DNA of 64,000 bases from Granulosicoccus sp036478565 (GTDB lineage Bacteria > Pseudomonadota > Gammaproteobacteria > Granulosicoccales > Granulosicoccaceae), in contig OZ245050.1 of the NCBI GenBank assembly GCA_965224525.1, positions 2,294,001 to 2,358,000 on the forward strand, given 5' to 3'. Below, piece by piece: positions 1-7,844 of the stretch. The notes under the pieces are model-generated. The model did no database searches, was not told the origin of the DNA, and saw only the letters and a program-made list of their open reading frames with translations. The translations under genes were made by a program, and so were the position numbers. How positions within the stretch are numbered: the first letter of the stretch is position 1; each line of letters starts with the position of its first letter.

Positions 1-54
1 GGTTCCACCGATATCGCCTACCAGCCGCGACGTCAATGCATCAGGCTTGCGCAT
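1..54 (-). CDS. glk: Partial 5' end of a probable glucokinase
   Basis: Only 18 codons lie in the window, running off its left edge on the minus strand from an ATG at 54. The peptide ends in LVGDIGGT, the phosphate-1 nucleotide-binding motif found at the start of bacterial Glk-type glucokinases (usually followed by NAR). Glucokinase phosphorylates glucose with ATP in the cytoplasm. The start fits the family because the motif begins about ten residues in. No strong ribosome binding site precedes it. Other sugar kinases of the actin-like ATPase fold share DxGGT, so the assignment rests on very little sequence. Confidence 0.5.
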   Translation of the reverse strand, partial: MRKPDALTSRLVGDIGGT

Positions 55-107
55 GAGCTAATTCAGTGTTCAGAGTTATCTTGCAGTTTATCAGCTTGGC
101 TGTTAAG

Positions 108-199
108 TGGCGGAGAGAGAGGGATTCGAACCCTCGATACGCGATAAAACGTATACTCCCTTAGCAGGGGAGCGCCTTCAGCCACTCGGCCACCTCTCC
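108..199 (-). tRNA. tRNA-Ser(GCU)
   Basis: Reading the minus strand gives a full serine-type tRNA of 92 nt with an encoded CCA end. The acceptor GGAGAGG pairs with TCTCTCC (one G-T pair). The anticodon loop CTGCTAA sits in a CCC/GGG stem and gives anticodon GCU. A long variable arm (GTATACG...CGTATC region) is present, as expected for tRNA-Ser, followed by the T-loop GTTCGAATC. It lies downstream of csrA in the classic csrA-tRNA-Ser-tRNA-Arg order. Confidence 0.97.
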
Positions 200-273
200 A
201 CAACGAACAATCCTGATATAAAAATAGCCCGATTGCACGGTAAGAGTGCAACAAACCGGAACAAATACAAAAA

Positions 274-350
274 TGGCGCGCCCGGAAGGATTCGAACCTC
301 CGACCGCTCGGTTCGTAGCCGAGTACTCTATCCAGCTGAGCTACGGGCGC
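274..350 (-). tRNA. tRNA-Arg(ACG)
   Basis: This is a minus-strand 77-nt cloverleaf with encoded CCA. The acceptor GCGCCCG pairs with CGGGCGC, the D-arm reads AGCTCAGCTGGATAGAG, the anticodon loop reads CTACGAA (anticodon ACG, expected to be edited to ICG by TadA), and the T-arm contains GGTTCGAATCC. It is transcribed ahead of the tRNA-Ser gene on the same strand with a 74-bp spacer. Confidence 0.97.
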
Positions 351-449
351 GGCGTTTTTGCAACAGGCGGATTATGGTCTGTGACTAACGAATCGTCAAC
401 CGGAATCAGTCTGTAGCAAGAAATCTATTTCAGTCGATCCCCGCCCGCT

Positions 450-671
450 TTATGCCCCACCAGTGGCAACAACCGCTGGTGAGTCCGATTGGGCCTCTTC
501 TTCCAGCTGCTCAACCTTGATTCGTTCATAGATTTCTTCACGATGAACTGACACTTCTTTTGGTGCATTTACACCAATACGAACCTGGTTACCCTTTACT
601 CCCAACACAGTCACAGTGACTTCGTCACCGATCATAAGTGTCTCTCCCACACGCCGAGTAAGAATCAACAT
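450..671 (-). CDS. csrA: Carbon storage regulator CsrA (RsmA)
   Basis: CsrA is a small dimeric RNA-binding protein that binds GGA motifs in mRNA leaders and controls carbon metabolism, motility and biofilm genes after transcription. The 73-residue product begins MLILTRRVGETLMIGD, the conserved first strand of the family, and continues with VRIGVNAPKEVSVHREEIYERI, including the RNA-contacting region up to R44. The start at 671 was chosen because the motif begins exactly there and a GGAG ribosome binding site lies about 8 nt upstream; a longer frame opens to 725 but adds non-family residues. About ten C-terminal residues (alanine/valine-rich) exceed the E. coli length. It follows lysC on the same strand after 333 bp, as in Pseudomonas. 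Confidence 0.96.
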   Translation of the reverse strand: MLILTRRVGETLMIGDEVTVTVLGVKGNQVRIGVNAPKEVSVHREEIYERIKVEQLEEEAQSDSPAVVATGGA

Positions 672-1004
672 ATCTATCTCCGTTATGCCTGGTTTAATTT
701 CCGTATGCGCTTGTTTCGATACCAATGAATTTGCAACAGAATTTCAATTGAGAAATGAACTTGACAAATTGCCTGTAGTTCAAGTAGCGCAAATTATGGC
801 AGTTGTAAGGGCAAACAAAAGGCCGGATAACATGTGACGTGGATTAATTTACAATCGTGACACGATGCGTCACTGCACCGACATCAAAACTGACTAAAAC
901 GCATGAATATAACGGGAAATCAGCGTTTGTTGCCGAGACGACACAAACTATCGTCCGGCAATTCACAGCTCGGACACATAACTGAAACAGTTAGATACAT
1001 CAGT
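672..1004. other. Intergenic region between lysC and csrA
   Basis: These 333 bp contain no convincing coding sequence; short open frames here lack a ribosome binding site and family features. The stretch must hold any csrA-specific promoter. The only structure I can support is the interrupted hairpin at 930-961. Confidence 0.6.
930..961 (-). terminator. Hairpin after lysC (terminator or processing site)
   Basis: The arms TTGCCG-A-GACGA and TCGTC-CGGCAA form an 11-bp stem with one bulged base and a 9-nt loop, 44 bp beyond the lysC stop. No U-run follows on the minus strand, so it may be a processing or partial-termination hairpin rather than a strong intrinsic terminator. Confidence 0.4.
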
Positions 1005-2246
1005 TTACGTTTGACTGGTGGCCGTTTCGGCAAGTTCAAACTCTTCATGCAAGGCACGCACGCCAAGTTCCAGGTATTTTTCGTCAATGATCACCGATAT
1101 CTTGATCTCGGAAGTTGTAATCAACCGCAGGTTAATGCCAGCATCTGACAACGCGCGAAACATCCTGCTGGCTATGCCTGCGTGTGACCGCATGCCGACA
1201 CCCACGATGGACAATTTGACGATTCGGTCGTCACCGCTAATGGAGGTAGCCCCGAGTTCTTCCTTGCGCTTTTCCAGGAAGTTGATCACTCGACGATAAT
1301 CATCCCGATGGACAGTAAATGTAAAGTCGGTGGTGTCATCAGCACCAATATTCTGAATAATGACATCCACTTCCACATTAAGATCGGATATCGGTCCGAG
1401 AATGGCAAAGGCCGTTCCCGGCCGATCTGCCACACCAGTGACCGTAATCTGAGCTTCATCACGGTTAAATGCAATGCCGGAAATCAGCGCCTGTTCCATT
1501 ATATTTTCCTCGTCATCATAGGTAATCAGCGTGCCTTCACCGGGCTCGAAACTGGACAATACGCGTAGCGGCACATTGTGTTTCCCGGCAAATTCAACTG
1601 CCCGAATTTGCAAGACTTTGGAGCCAAGGCTGGCCATTTCCAGCATTTCCTCGAAGGTGATACGTTCAAGCCTGCGTGCTCGGCTCTCCACGCGAGGGTC
1701 TGTCGTATAGACACCATCAACATCAGTAAATATCTGGCATTCATCGCACTTGAGCGCGGCTGCCAGTGCGACAGCCGAAGTGTCAGAACCGCCACGTCCC
1801 AGGGTGGTAATGTCACCGTCTTCGTCAACACCCTGAAAACCTGCAACCACGACAATGCAGCCAGCCTTGATATCAGCCAACATACGCTCTGTCTCAATGC
1901 GGTTTATACGAGCCTTGCCATGTCTGCCATCGGTATGTATAGCGACCTGGGCGCCGGTATAGGACTTTGCGTTGCATCCCAACTGTTTTAACGCCATTGT
2001 CAGCAACGCAATTGTTACCTGCTCTCCGGTTGACAGCAACACATCGAGCTCGCGAACATCAACCGGCTCTGACATTGCTTCGCGCGCCAATGCGACGAGC
2101 CTATTGGTTTCACCAGACATTGCGGAGACAACAACGACGACTTCATCACCCGCGTCTCTTGCCGCTTTGAGCGCCTCTGCAACCTTGAGAATGCGCTCGA
2201 TCGAACCGACTGATGTCCCGCCGTATTTCTTTACCAGGAAGGCCAT
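1005..2246 (-). CDS. lysC: Aspartate kinase LysC
   Basis: Aspartokinase phosphorylates L-aspartate, the first step toward lysine, threonine, methionine and diaminopimelate. The 413-residue protein has the kinase domain first, with KYGGTSVG at residues 7-14 and the substrate region GRGGSDTSAVALA near residue 150, then two ACT domains (about 265-405) that usually bind lysine/threonine for feedback inhibition. Length and layout match the monofunctional Pseudomonas-type enzyme. It lies 27 bp downstream of alaS, so the two are probably cotranscribed, with csrA next. No lysine riboswitch is visible, since it has no leader of its own. Confidence 0.97.
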   Translation of the reverse strand: MAFLVKKYGGTSVGSIERILKVAEALKAARDAGDEVVVVVSAMSGETNRLVALAREAMSEPVDVRELDVLLSTGEQVTIALLTMALKQLGCNAKSYTGAQVAIHTDGRHGKARINRIETERMLADIKAGCIVVVAGFQGVDEDGDITTLGRGGSDTSAVALAAALKCDECQIFTDVDGVYTTDPRVESRARRLERITFEEMLEMASLGSKVLQIRAVEFAGKHNVPLRVLSSFEPGEGTLITYDDEENIMEQALISGIAFNRDEAQITVTGVADRPGTAFAILGPISDLNVEVDVIIQNIGADDTTDFTFTVHRDDYRRVINFLEKRKEELGATSISGDDRIVKLSIVGVGMRSHAGIASRMFRALSDAGINLRLITTSEIKISVIIDEKYLELGVRALHEEFELAETATSQT

Positions 2247-2273
2247 GATTAATCGGGTGTTCTCACGTTGTGA

Positions 2274-4874
2274 TCAGACATGCAATTTTTTTTCAACCAG
2301 CTCTCTGGCGGCAGCAAATGCCTTGTCAATACCGGTAAGTGAAGGCGCACCGCCCTGGGCCATATCAGCTCGACCGCCTCCGCGACCGCCAAGCTCGGTC
2401 GCAACCAGCTTCAGAAGTTCACCGGCTTTCAGTTTTTCATGCAATCCAGCCGAGACCGTTGCTATCAACGCGACCTTGCCATCTTTCTCACTGGCCAGCA
2501 CGATCGCACTGTTATCCAGGCTCTGACGCAGTTGATCTGACAGTTGACGCAGTGTTTTTGCATCGCTGCCCTCAATCACTTGCAGCAACAGTTGAGCATC
2601 GCCAACAGACTCTGCCTTGTCGGCCAGATCTCGACCGGCGCCGGAAGACAACTTTGCTTGCAACTGCGCCACTTCACGGCCCAGATCCTTGTTCCTGGCC
2701 ACTAACTGTTGTACTCGGACCAATACATCGGACTGCGGTATTTTCAGCATTGCAGCCATGTCAAGCAAGGTCTCGTCAGTTTGTTGCTGTACTTGCAACG
2801 CCCTTGCACCACTTACCGCTTCCACTCGCCGAATACCAGCTGCAACACCACTCTCACTCATCAGTTTGACGCTGCCCAAATCACCGGTAGCACCGACATG
2901 GATACCACCGCATAGTTCAATCGATTTATCACCAAGCTTCACAACACGTACCCGGTCACCGTATTTCTCGCCGAACAGGGCCATTGCTCCGGCCTTGATG
3001 GCCGCATCCATATCCATTTCTTCTGTTGTGCATTCGCTATTGCGTCGTATTTCAGTCGCGATCCATTGTTCGATGCGACGCATTTCGTCGTTGCTGATCG
3101 GACCGCTGTGCGAGAAATCAAAACGCAGATGGGCATCGTTAACCAATGAGCCTTTTTGCTCGACGTGTTTTCCAAGCACTTCCCTGAGAGCACCATGCAA
3201 AAGGTGTGTCGCCGAGTGGTTTCGTCTGATACGGTTACGCCGGGGTACATCGACGCAGGCGGTGACCGTGTCGCCTGTCTTTAGAACGCCTGAATCCAAC
3301 GCACCGCCGTGAACGAGTGCCTTGCGTTGCTTTTGCGTATCGGTGACAACGAATACCGCGTCACCACAGCGAATCTCTCCGGTATCGCCAACTTGCCCGC
3401 CGGACTCGCCATAAAACGGTGTACGGTCGAGTACGACCCAACCATGCTGCTCAGCCTCCAGTGAAGCAACAGAAACTCCATCTACATAGATTTCCTGAAC
3501 AAGCGCCGATGTTTCTGTATCTGAATACCCCAAAAACTCCGTAACGCTGTCGCTCTTTAGTGAATCTTTTGCAACGCTAAAGCTACTCGCCGACCGAGCT
3601 CTTTCGCGCTGCGCCTCCATGTGTTGTTCAAACCCCGGCATATCGATGCTCAAGTCACGCTCACGAGCAATGTCGGCTGTTAAATCGGCCGGGAAGCCAT
3701 AGGTATCGTAAAGCCTGAACACCACTTCTCCAGAGATTACCCGGTCTGTCATCAAGGCGATATCTTCATCCAGGATTCGCATGCCTGAAGCCAGAGTGGC
3801 TTCGAAGCGTTTTTCTTCCTTGAATAACTGTTCGCCAACCCGAACTTGCGCCTCTACAAGTTCCGGGTATGCCGCACCCATTTCTCGCACCAGCGACGGA
3901 ACCAGTTTGTGGAAAAAGGCTTCGTTGGCACCCAGTTTATGACCGTGCCGTGCTGCCCGGCGAATTATCCTGCGCAGGACATAACCGCGACCTTCATTGC
4001 CGGGTATCACACCATCAGTAATCAAAAACGAGCAGGCACGTATATGGTCCGCTATTACGCGCAGTGATGGTGCGTTCAAATCGCTGGTACCGATCAAGGC
4101 TGCGACATCGTTTATCAATCGACTGAACAGATCAATTTCGTAGTTGCTGTGTACATGCTGTAACACCGCCGCAAGGCGTTCCAAGCCCATGCCGGTATCG
4201 ACACAGGGCTCTGGCAGAGGTGTCATTGTGCCATCGGCTGATCGATCAAATTGCATGAAAACCAGATTCCAGATTTCGATAAAACGATCACCATCCTCTT
4301 CCGCTGACCCCGGCGGCCCACCTTGCACGCCATCACCGTGATCGTAAAATATTTCTGAGCATGGGCCGCATGGGCCGGTATCGCCCATTGCCCAAAAATT
4401 GTCTTTGGCTCCAATCCGGATGACCCGCTCTGGCGGCAAGCCTATATCCTTGATCCAGATAGCCTCGGCTTCCTTGTCTTCATCGAACACCGTCACCCAA
4501 AGTCTGTCTTTGGGCAGCTTCAGTTCTTCGGTCAGAAAGCGCCAGGCAAAGTCGATGGCTTCGCGTTTGAAATAATCACCGAAGCTGAAATTGCCCAGCA
4601 TTTCGAAAAACGTATGATGCCGTGCGGTGTATCCAACATTGTCCAAATCATTATGTTTACCACCAGCCCGCACACAGCGCTGGGATGTGGTGGCGCGTTT
4701 GTAATCACGAACCTCGTCACCGGTAAACAGTTCCTTGAACTGAACCATGCCGGCATTGGTAAACAGTAGTGTTTTGTCGTTGCCCGGAACCAGAGATCCT
4801 GACGGCACAATCCGATGGCCGTTGTCGGCAAAAAACGCGATGAATTGTTCGCGTATTTTGGAAGTGCTAATCAT
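2274..4874 (-). CDS. alaS: Alanyl-tRNA synthetase
   Basis: AlaRS charges tRNA-Ala and edits Ser/Gly mischarging. The 866-residue protein has the class II catalytic core at the N-terminus (RHHTFFEMLGNFSFGDYFK region near residue 80), the editing-domain zinc ligands HSATHLLH and CGGIHVG (about 555-665), and a C-terminal oligomerisation/DHHA1 domain with GGRGGGRADMAQGG close to the end. The start ATG gives the usual N-terminus (MISTSKIREQFIAFF), although no clear Shine-Dalgarno precedes it. It sits between recX and lysC on the minus strand, with 165 bp separating it from recX. Confidence 0.98.
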   Translation of the reverse strand: MISTSKIREQFIAFFADNGHRIVPSGSLVPGNDKTLLFTNAGMVQFKELFTGDEVRDYKRATTSQRCVRAGGKHNDLDNVGYTARHHTFFEMLGNFSFGDYFKREAIDFAWRFLTEELKLPKDRLWVTVFDEDKEAEAIWIKDIGLPPERVIRIGAKDNFWAMGDTGPCGPCSEIFYDHGDGVQGGPPGSAEEDGDRFIEIWNLVFMQFDRSADGTMTPLPEPCVDTGMGLERLAAVLQHVHSNYEIDLFSRLINDVAALIGTSDLNAPSLRVIADHIRACSFLITDGVIPGNEGRGYVLRRIIRRAARHGHKLGANEAFFHKLVPSLVREMGAAYPELVEAQVRVGEQLFKEEKRFEATLASGMRILDEDIALMTDRVISGEVVFRLYDTYGFPADLTADIARERDLSIDMPGFEQHMEAQRERARSASSFSVAKDSLKSDSVTEFLGYSDTETSALVQEIYVDGVSVASLEAEQHGWVVLDRTPFYGESGGQVGDTGEIRCGDAVFVVTDTQKQRKALVHGGALDSGVLKTGDTVTACVDVPRRNRIRRNHSATHLLHGALREVLGKHVEQKGSLVNDAHLRFDFSHSGPISNDEMRRIEQWIATEIRRNSECTTEEMDMDAAIKAGAMALFGEKYGDRVRVVKLGDKSIELCGGIHVGATGDLGSVKLMSESGVAAGIRRVEAVSGARALQVQQQTDETLLDMAAMLKIPQSDVLVRVQQLVARNKDLGREVAQLQAKLSSGAGRDLADKAESVGDAQLLLQVIEGSDAKTLRQLSDQLRQSLDNSAIVLASEKDGKVALIATVSAGLHEKLKAGELLKLVATELGGRGGGRADMAQGGAPSLTGIDKAFAAARELVEKKLHV

Positions 4875-5039
4875 GGCCGGGACGCTTGCAGCTGGCAGGG
4901 CTGTGTATTCTAGCTCGACTGGGGTCGAAATGGTGTGTCCCCGCTACCCACTGGCAGAACTCTTTCAATAATGGTCACACACGAGTTAAACCCGCCATCT
5001 TGTCTTTCCTCGTGTTTCTGCTCCTGGATACTACGCTGG

Positions 5040-5630
5040 TTAAAACTCGGCCTGATCGTCTGCAACCGTATTGCTCAGCTTGCGAAGTTGTGTCAAAGCC
5101 TTTAGGGAGTCTCCTCTGTAAAAGCCGCGAGACTGTAGAAATCGCGCGATTCGGGCCTGCTGGCGTGTCTCTCGATTGCGCAAATCAGATTCTGAAAAGC
5201 GACGCTGCAGTACGACAGCTGCATGCTCGACCCAATCAGTATCCAGCGTACTCACAGCATACTCAGCCAGCGCTTTATCGATGCCACGTTCGCCCAGTTT
5301 GGACAAAATGGACAGGGGGCCGTAACCACGGCGCATTCGTTGTTCCGCAAATAACCCGGCATAGCGCCTGTCATTCAGGTAATTTGCCGTGATCAATTCA
5401 ATCATTGCCGACTCAATGGCGATATCAGAATGCTCGCCACGGCGTTTGAGTTTCCGAGTCAGTTCAAACTGCGAATGATCACGCCGTGACAGCAGCCTGA
5501 CTGCAGCGATATAGGCTTGTCCCGTGTCGGATCCGGGTGACGGGTTGGCGGAAAGTTCTCCGCACCCGATGTCCGATGAATCTTCATCGGGTGCTTGCTC
5601 ATCCAGCTTTTTCTTATCCGGCTTGCTCAT
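5040..5630 (-). CDS. recX: Regulatory protein RecX
   Basis: RecX binds RecA filaments and limits their growth. The 196-residue product has the tandem three-helix repeats of the family from about residue 40 (AAVRLLSRRDHSQFELTRKL, then ANYLNDRRYAGLFAEQRMRRG) and a third repeat containing RRRFSES. The first 35 residues are acidic and low in complexity, and make it longer than most RecX proteins (about 150-165). It follows recA by 44 bp on the same strand, the standard recA-recX operon arrangement, so expression probably depends on read-through from the SOS-controlled recA promoter. Confidence 0.95.
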   Translation of the reverse strand: MSKPDKKKLDEQAPDEDSSDIGCGELSANPSPGSDTGQAYIAAVRLLSRRDHSQFELTRKLKRRGEHSDIAIESAMIELITANYLNDRRYAGLFAEQRMRRGYGPLSILSKLGERGIDKALAEYAVSTLDTDWVEHAAVVLQRRFSESDLRNRETRQQARIARFLQSRGFYRGDSLKALTQLRKLSNTVADDQAEF

Positions 5631-5674
5631 TGGCAGCTCGCCGCCGAACTACAGCCACTATCAACCGCGGTTGG

Positions 5675-6715
5675 TTATGCCTCAACCACTTCCTTTTCGC
5701 TGGCTTCATCTTCCTTACTCTTCGGTTTGGCCAGCAGAATATCTCGCAGAGCGGTATCGATATCGTCGGCGATTTGAGGGTTTTGTTTCAGAAACTCCCG
5801 AACTTTTTCCTTGCCCTGACCAATGCGATCGCCGTTATAGCTGTACCAGGCCCCTGCTTTGTCTACCAAACCGTTTTGCACACCGAGGTCAATCAATTCG
5901 CCTTCACGTGACGTGCCCTCACCATAGAGAATCTCGAATTCAGTCTGCTTGAAAGGCGGAGCCATTTTATTTTTGACAACTTTTACGCGAGTTTCGTTAC
6001 CGACAATCTCATCACCACGCTTGATAGCGCCGATACGTCGAATATCCAGCCGAACAGAGGAATAGAATTTCAGGGCATTACCACCCGTGGTGGTTTCCGG
6101 ACTACCGAACATGACGCCGATCTTCATGCGGATCTGGTTGATGAAAAGCACCAGAGTATTGGCTCGCTTGATATTGCCGGTAAGCTTTCGCAAGGCCTGC
6201 GACATGAGTCGTGCTTGCAGACCGACATGGGTATCGCCCATATCGCCCTCAATCTCGGCACGTGGCGTCAATGCAGCAACAGAATCAACTACGATGACAT
6301 CGACGGCATTGGAGCGCACCAGCATGTCAACAATTTCCAGCGCCTGGTCACCGGTATCCGGTTGTGAAATCAACAGTTCATCGACATTCACACCCAGTTT
6401 TCCCGCATAGGTCGGGTCGAGAGCATGCTCGGCATCAACAAAAGCGGCAGTACCACCGGCTTTTTGGCATTCAGCAATAACTTGCAATGCCATGGTTGTT
6501 TTACCCGAGGCTTCCGGGCCATATATTTCGCAGACACGACCGCGTGGCAATCCGCCTATGCCAAGAGCGACATCGAGCCCCAGAGAACCGGTTGAGACGA
6601 CATCTATATCATGCAACGCAGAGGCGTCGCCCATGCGCATGATGGCACCCTTGCCAAACTGCTTTTCGATTTGGCCGAGAGCGGCGGCAAGAGCTTTTTT
6701 GCGATTGTCATCCAT
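5675..6715 (-). CDS. recA: Recombinase RecA
   Basis: RecA forms filaments on single-stranded DNA, catalyses strand exchange and triggers LexA self-cleavage. The 346-residue protein has Walker A GPEASGKTT at residues 66-74, Walker B VIVVDSVAAL, the L1/L2 region (GDTHVGLQARLMSQALRK then FINQIRMKIGVMFG) and an acidic C-terminus. The start at 6715 (MDDNRKKALAAALG) was chosen over an ATG 36 bp upstream because it matches the family N-terminus and has a GGAG site at the right distance. No intein is present. A LexA-like box lies 148 bp upstream and recX follows. Confidence 0.98.
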   Translation of the reverse strand: MDDNRKKALAAALGQIEKQFGKGAIMRMGDASALHDIDVVSTGSLGLDVALGIGGLPRGRVCEIYGPEASGKTTMALQVIAECQKAGGTAAFVDAEHALDPTYAGKLGVNVDELLISQPDTGDQALEIVDMLVRSNAVDVIVVDSVAALTPRAEIEGDMGDTHVGLQARLMSQALRKLTGNIKRANTLVLFINQIRMKIGVMFGSPETTTGGNALKFYSSVRLDIRRIGAIKRGDEIVGNETRVKVVKNKMAPPFKQTEFEILYGEGTSREGELIDLGVQNGLVDKAGAWYSYNGDRIGQGKEKVREFLKQNPQIADDIDTALRDILLAKPKSKEDEASEKEVVEA

Positions 6716-6862
6716 TGGCAGTTCTCCGTTCAGATAAGAGTTGGCGGCCATCGATTGATAGCCCGGTAGAATGACCCGGCAGAAATCCGAGTAGAAAACT
6801 AATTACCGTACCCGGATTATTCCACAGAACTGCTGCAATTCGGCATTTCAGGCGTTAAATAA

Positions 6863-6878
6863 CTGTAAATAATCTCAG
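6863..6878 (-). promoter_or_regulatory. Putative LexA (SOS) box upstream of recA
   Basis: The 16-mer CTGTAAATAATCTCAG fits the gammaproteobacterial LexA core CTG-N10-CAG with an AT-rich spacer. It lies 148 bp before the recA start and overlaps the last codons of the preceding small gene. It is the only such match I found in the recA upstream region. The distance to the start implies a leader of roughly 100 nt or more. Confidence 0.55.
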
Positions 6879-7195
6879 CTGGAGAAATCCTTCATGCAAT
6901 CGTCGTAACTGCCCCCCTTGATTTCTTCCTGCTCTTTGCACAAGGAATCAATTTCCGTCTCGACAGCGCTACGTTTTTCTTCCTCAATCGCCAATGCCGC
7001 TTGCAGTTTTTCTACCTCTTCTGCCGTTTTTTCACGGTTGGCTTCTACCTCACCCAATGCCGATTTCTGTTCTTCGATGTAGGCTTCCAGCTCTTCAATC
7101 GTCATTGCCTGTTGCGCCTGACTGGCAGTGGCAGCGAATAACAACAACGCAAGGCCGACTACAGCACCCGACTTACAGTTACGGTCAGTTTTCAT
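6875..7195 (-). CDS. Small exported coiled-coil protein, function unknown
   Basis: I do not recognise the family. The 106-residue product has a clear signal peptide (MKTDRNCKSG, hydrophobic AVVGLALLLFAATASQA, probable cleavage at AxA near residue 27). It continues as a highly charged, Glu/Lys-rich helix predicted to form a coiled coil (about 32-85) and ends with two cysteines (about 86 and 100) that could form a disulfide. It starts exactly one base after the pncC stop, so it is translated from the same transcript, and precedes recA by 160 bp. Intact reading frame, leader and operon position argue for a real periplasmic protein. A role in DNA repair is not implied by the sequence. Confidence 0.75.
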   Translation of the reverse strand: MKTDRNCKSGAVVGLALLLFAATASQAQQAMTIEELEAYIEEQKSALGEVEANREKTAEEVEKLQAALAIEEEKRSAVETEIDSLCKEQEEIKGGSYDDCMKDFSS

Positions 7196-7708
7196 TTATT
7201 CGTCATTTCCGGACATGTTTATCAAAGCAATGGTACCACGCAAGCCTTCCCGAACAGCCGCCTGACGTACTTTACAACGTCCACCATCAAACAAAAAACA
7301 GCGACTTGTGCGTTCGCCTGTTCGACGGCCCCAGGCGATCCAGACCGTACCTATGGGCTTGCCCGGTCGTGCACCACCGGGCCCGGCGATACCGCTGACA
7401 GCCACCGCAATATCAGCATCGCTGTTGCCAAGCGTGCCGGTAACCATGGCCCGCACAACCGCTTCACTAACAGCACCTTCCAGTTTCAAAATGTCAGCAT
7501 TGACGCCCAACAGAGACATTTTCGCAGTGTTTGAATACGTGACAACACCTTGCTCAAACCAGCCTGAACTGCCTGGCACATCGGTAATAGACCCCGCCAG
7601 CAACCCGCCGGTGCAGGATTCCGCAGTGCTCACTGTCCATTTGCGGGCTACCAGCAATTGCCCCAGTGTCGTCGATAGCTGTCGGCTGGTATTTTCCGAT
7701 TCCTGCAT
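7196..7708 (-). CDS. pncC: Nicotinamide-nucleotide amidase PncC (CinA C-terminal domain)
   Basis: PncC deamidates NMN to nicotinic acid mononucleotide in NAD salvage. The 170-residue product is the stand-alone CinA C-terminal domain without the N-terminal COG1058 part, as in E. coli PncC and the protein encoded upstream of recA in Pseudomonas. Family motifs are TVSTAESCTGGLLAG near residues 25-39, GSSGWFEQGVVTYSN, and AVSGIAGPGGARPGKPIGTVW around 103-123. It is the first gene of the minus-strand block leading to recA and is divergent from mutS with 136 bp between them. Confidence 0.94.
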   Translation of the reverse strand: MQESENTSRQLSTTLGQLLVARKWTVSTAESCTGGLLAGSITDVPGSSGWFEQGVVTYSNTAKMSLLGVNADILKLEGAVSEAVVRAMVTGTLGNSDADIAVAVSGIAGPGGARPGKPIGTVWIAWGRRTGERTSRCFLFDGGRCKVRQAAVREGLRGTIALINMSGNDE

Positions 7709-7844
7709 GAATTCATTGCCTGATTATATCGACCGCGCAAACCAGACCTGCGCAGCCTATTCCACCCTCCAGCACGGTTTGCTCAACCAGAGCTGCATAA
7801 ATGACCTGCGCTCCGGCTTGCTGTGAAACAGTACACTACAGCCC

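Noticed and set aside
2617..3312. A 231-codon plus-strand open frame opposite alaS
   Set aside because: Antisense shadow of the alaS editing domain.
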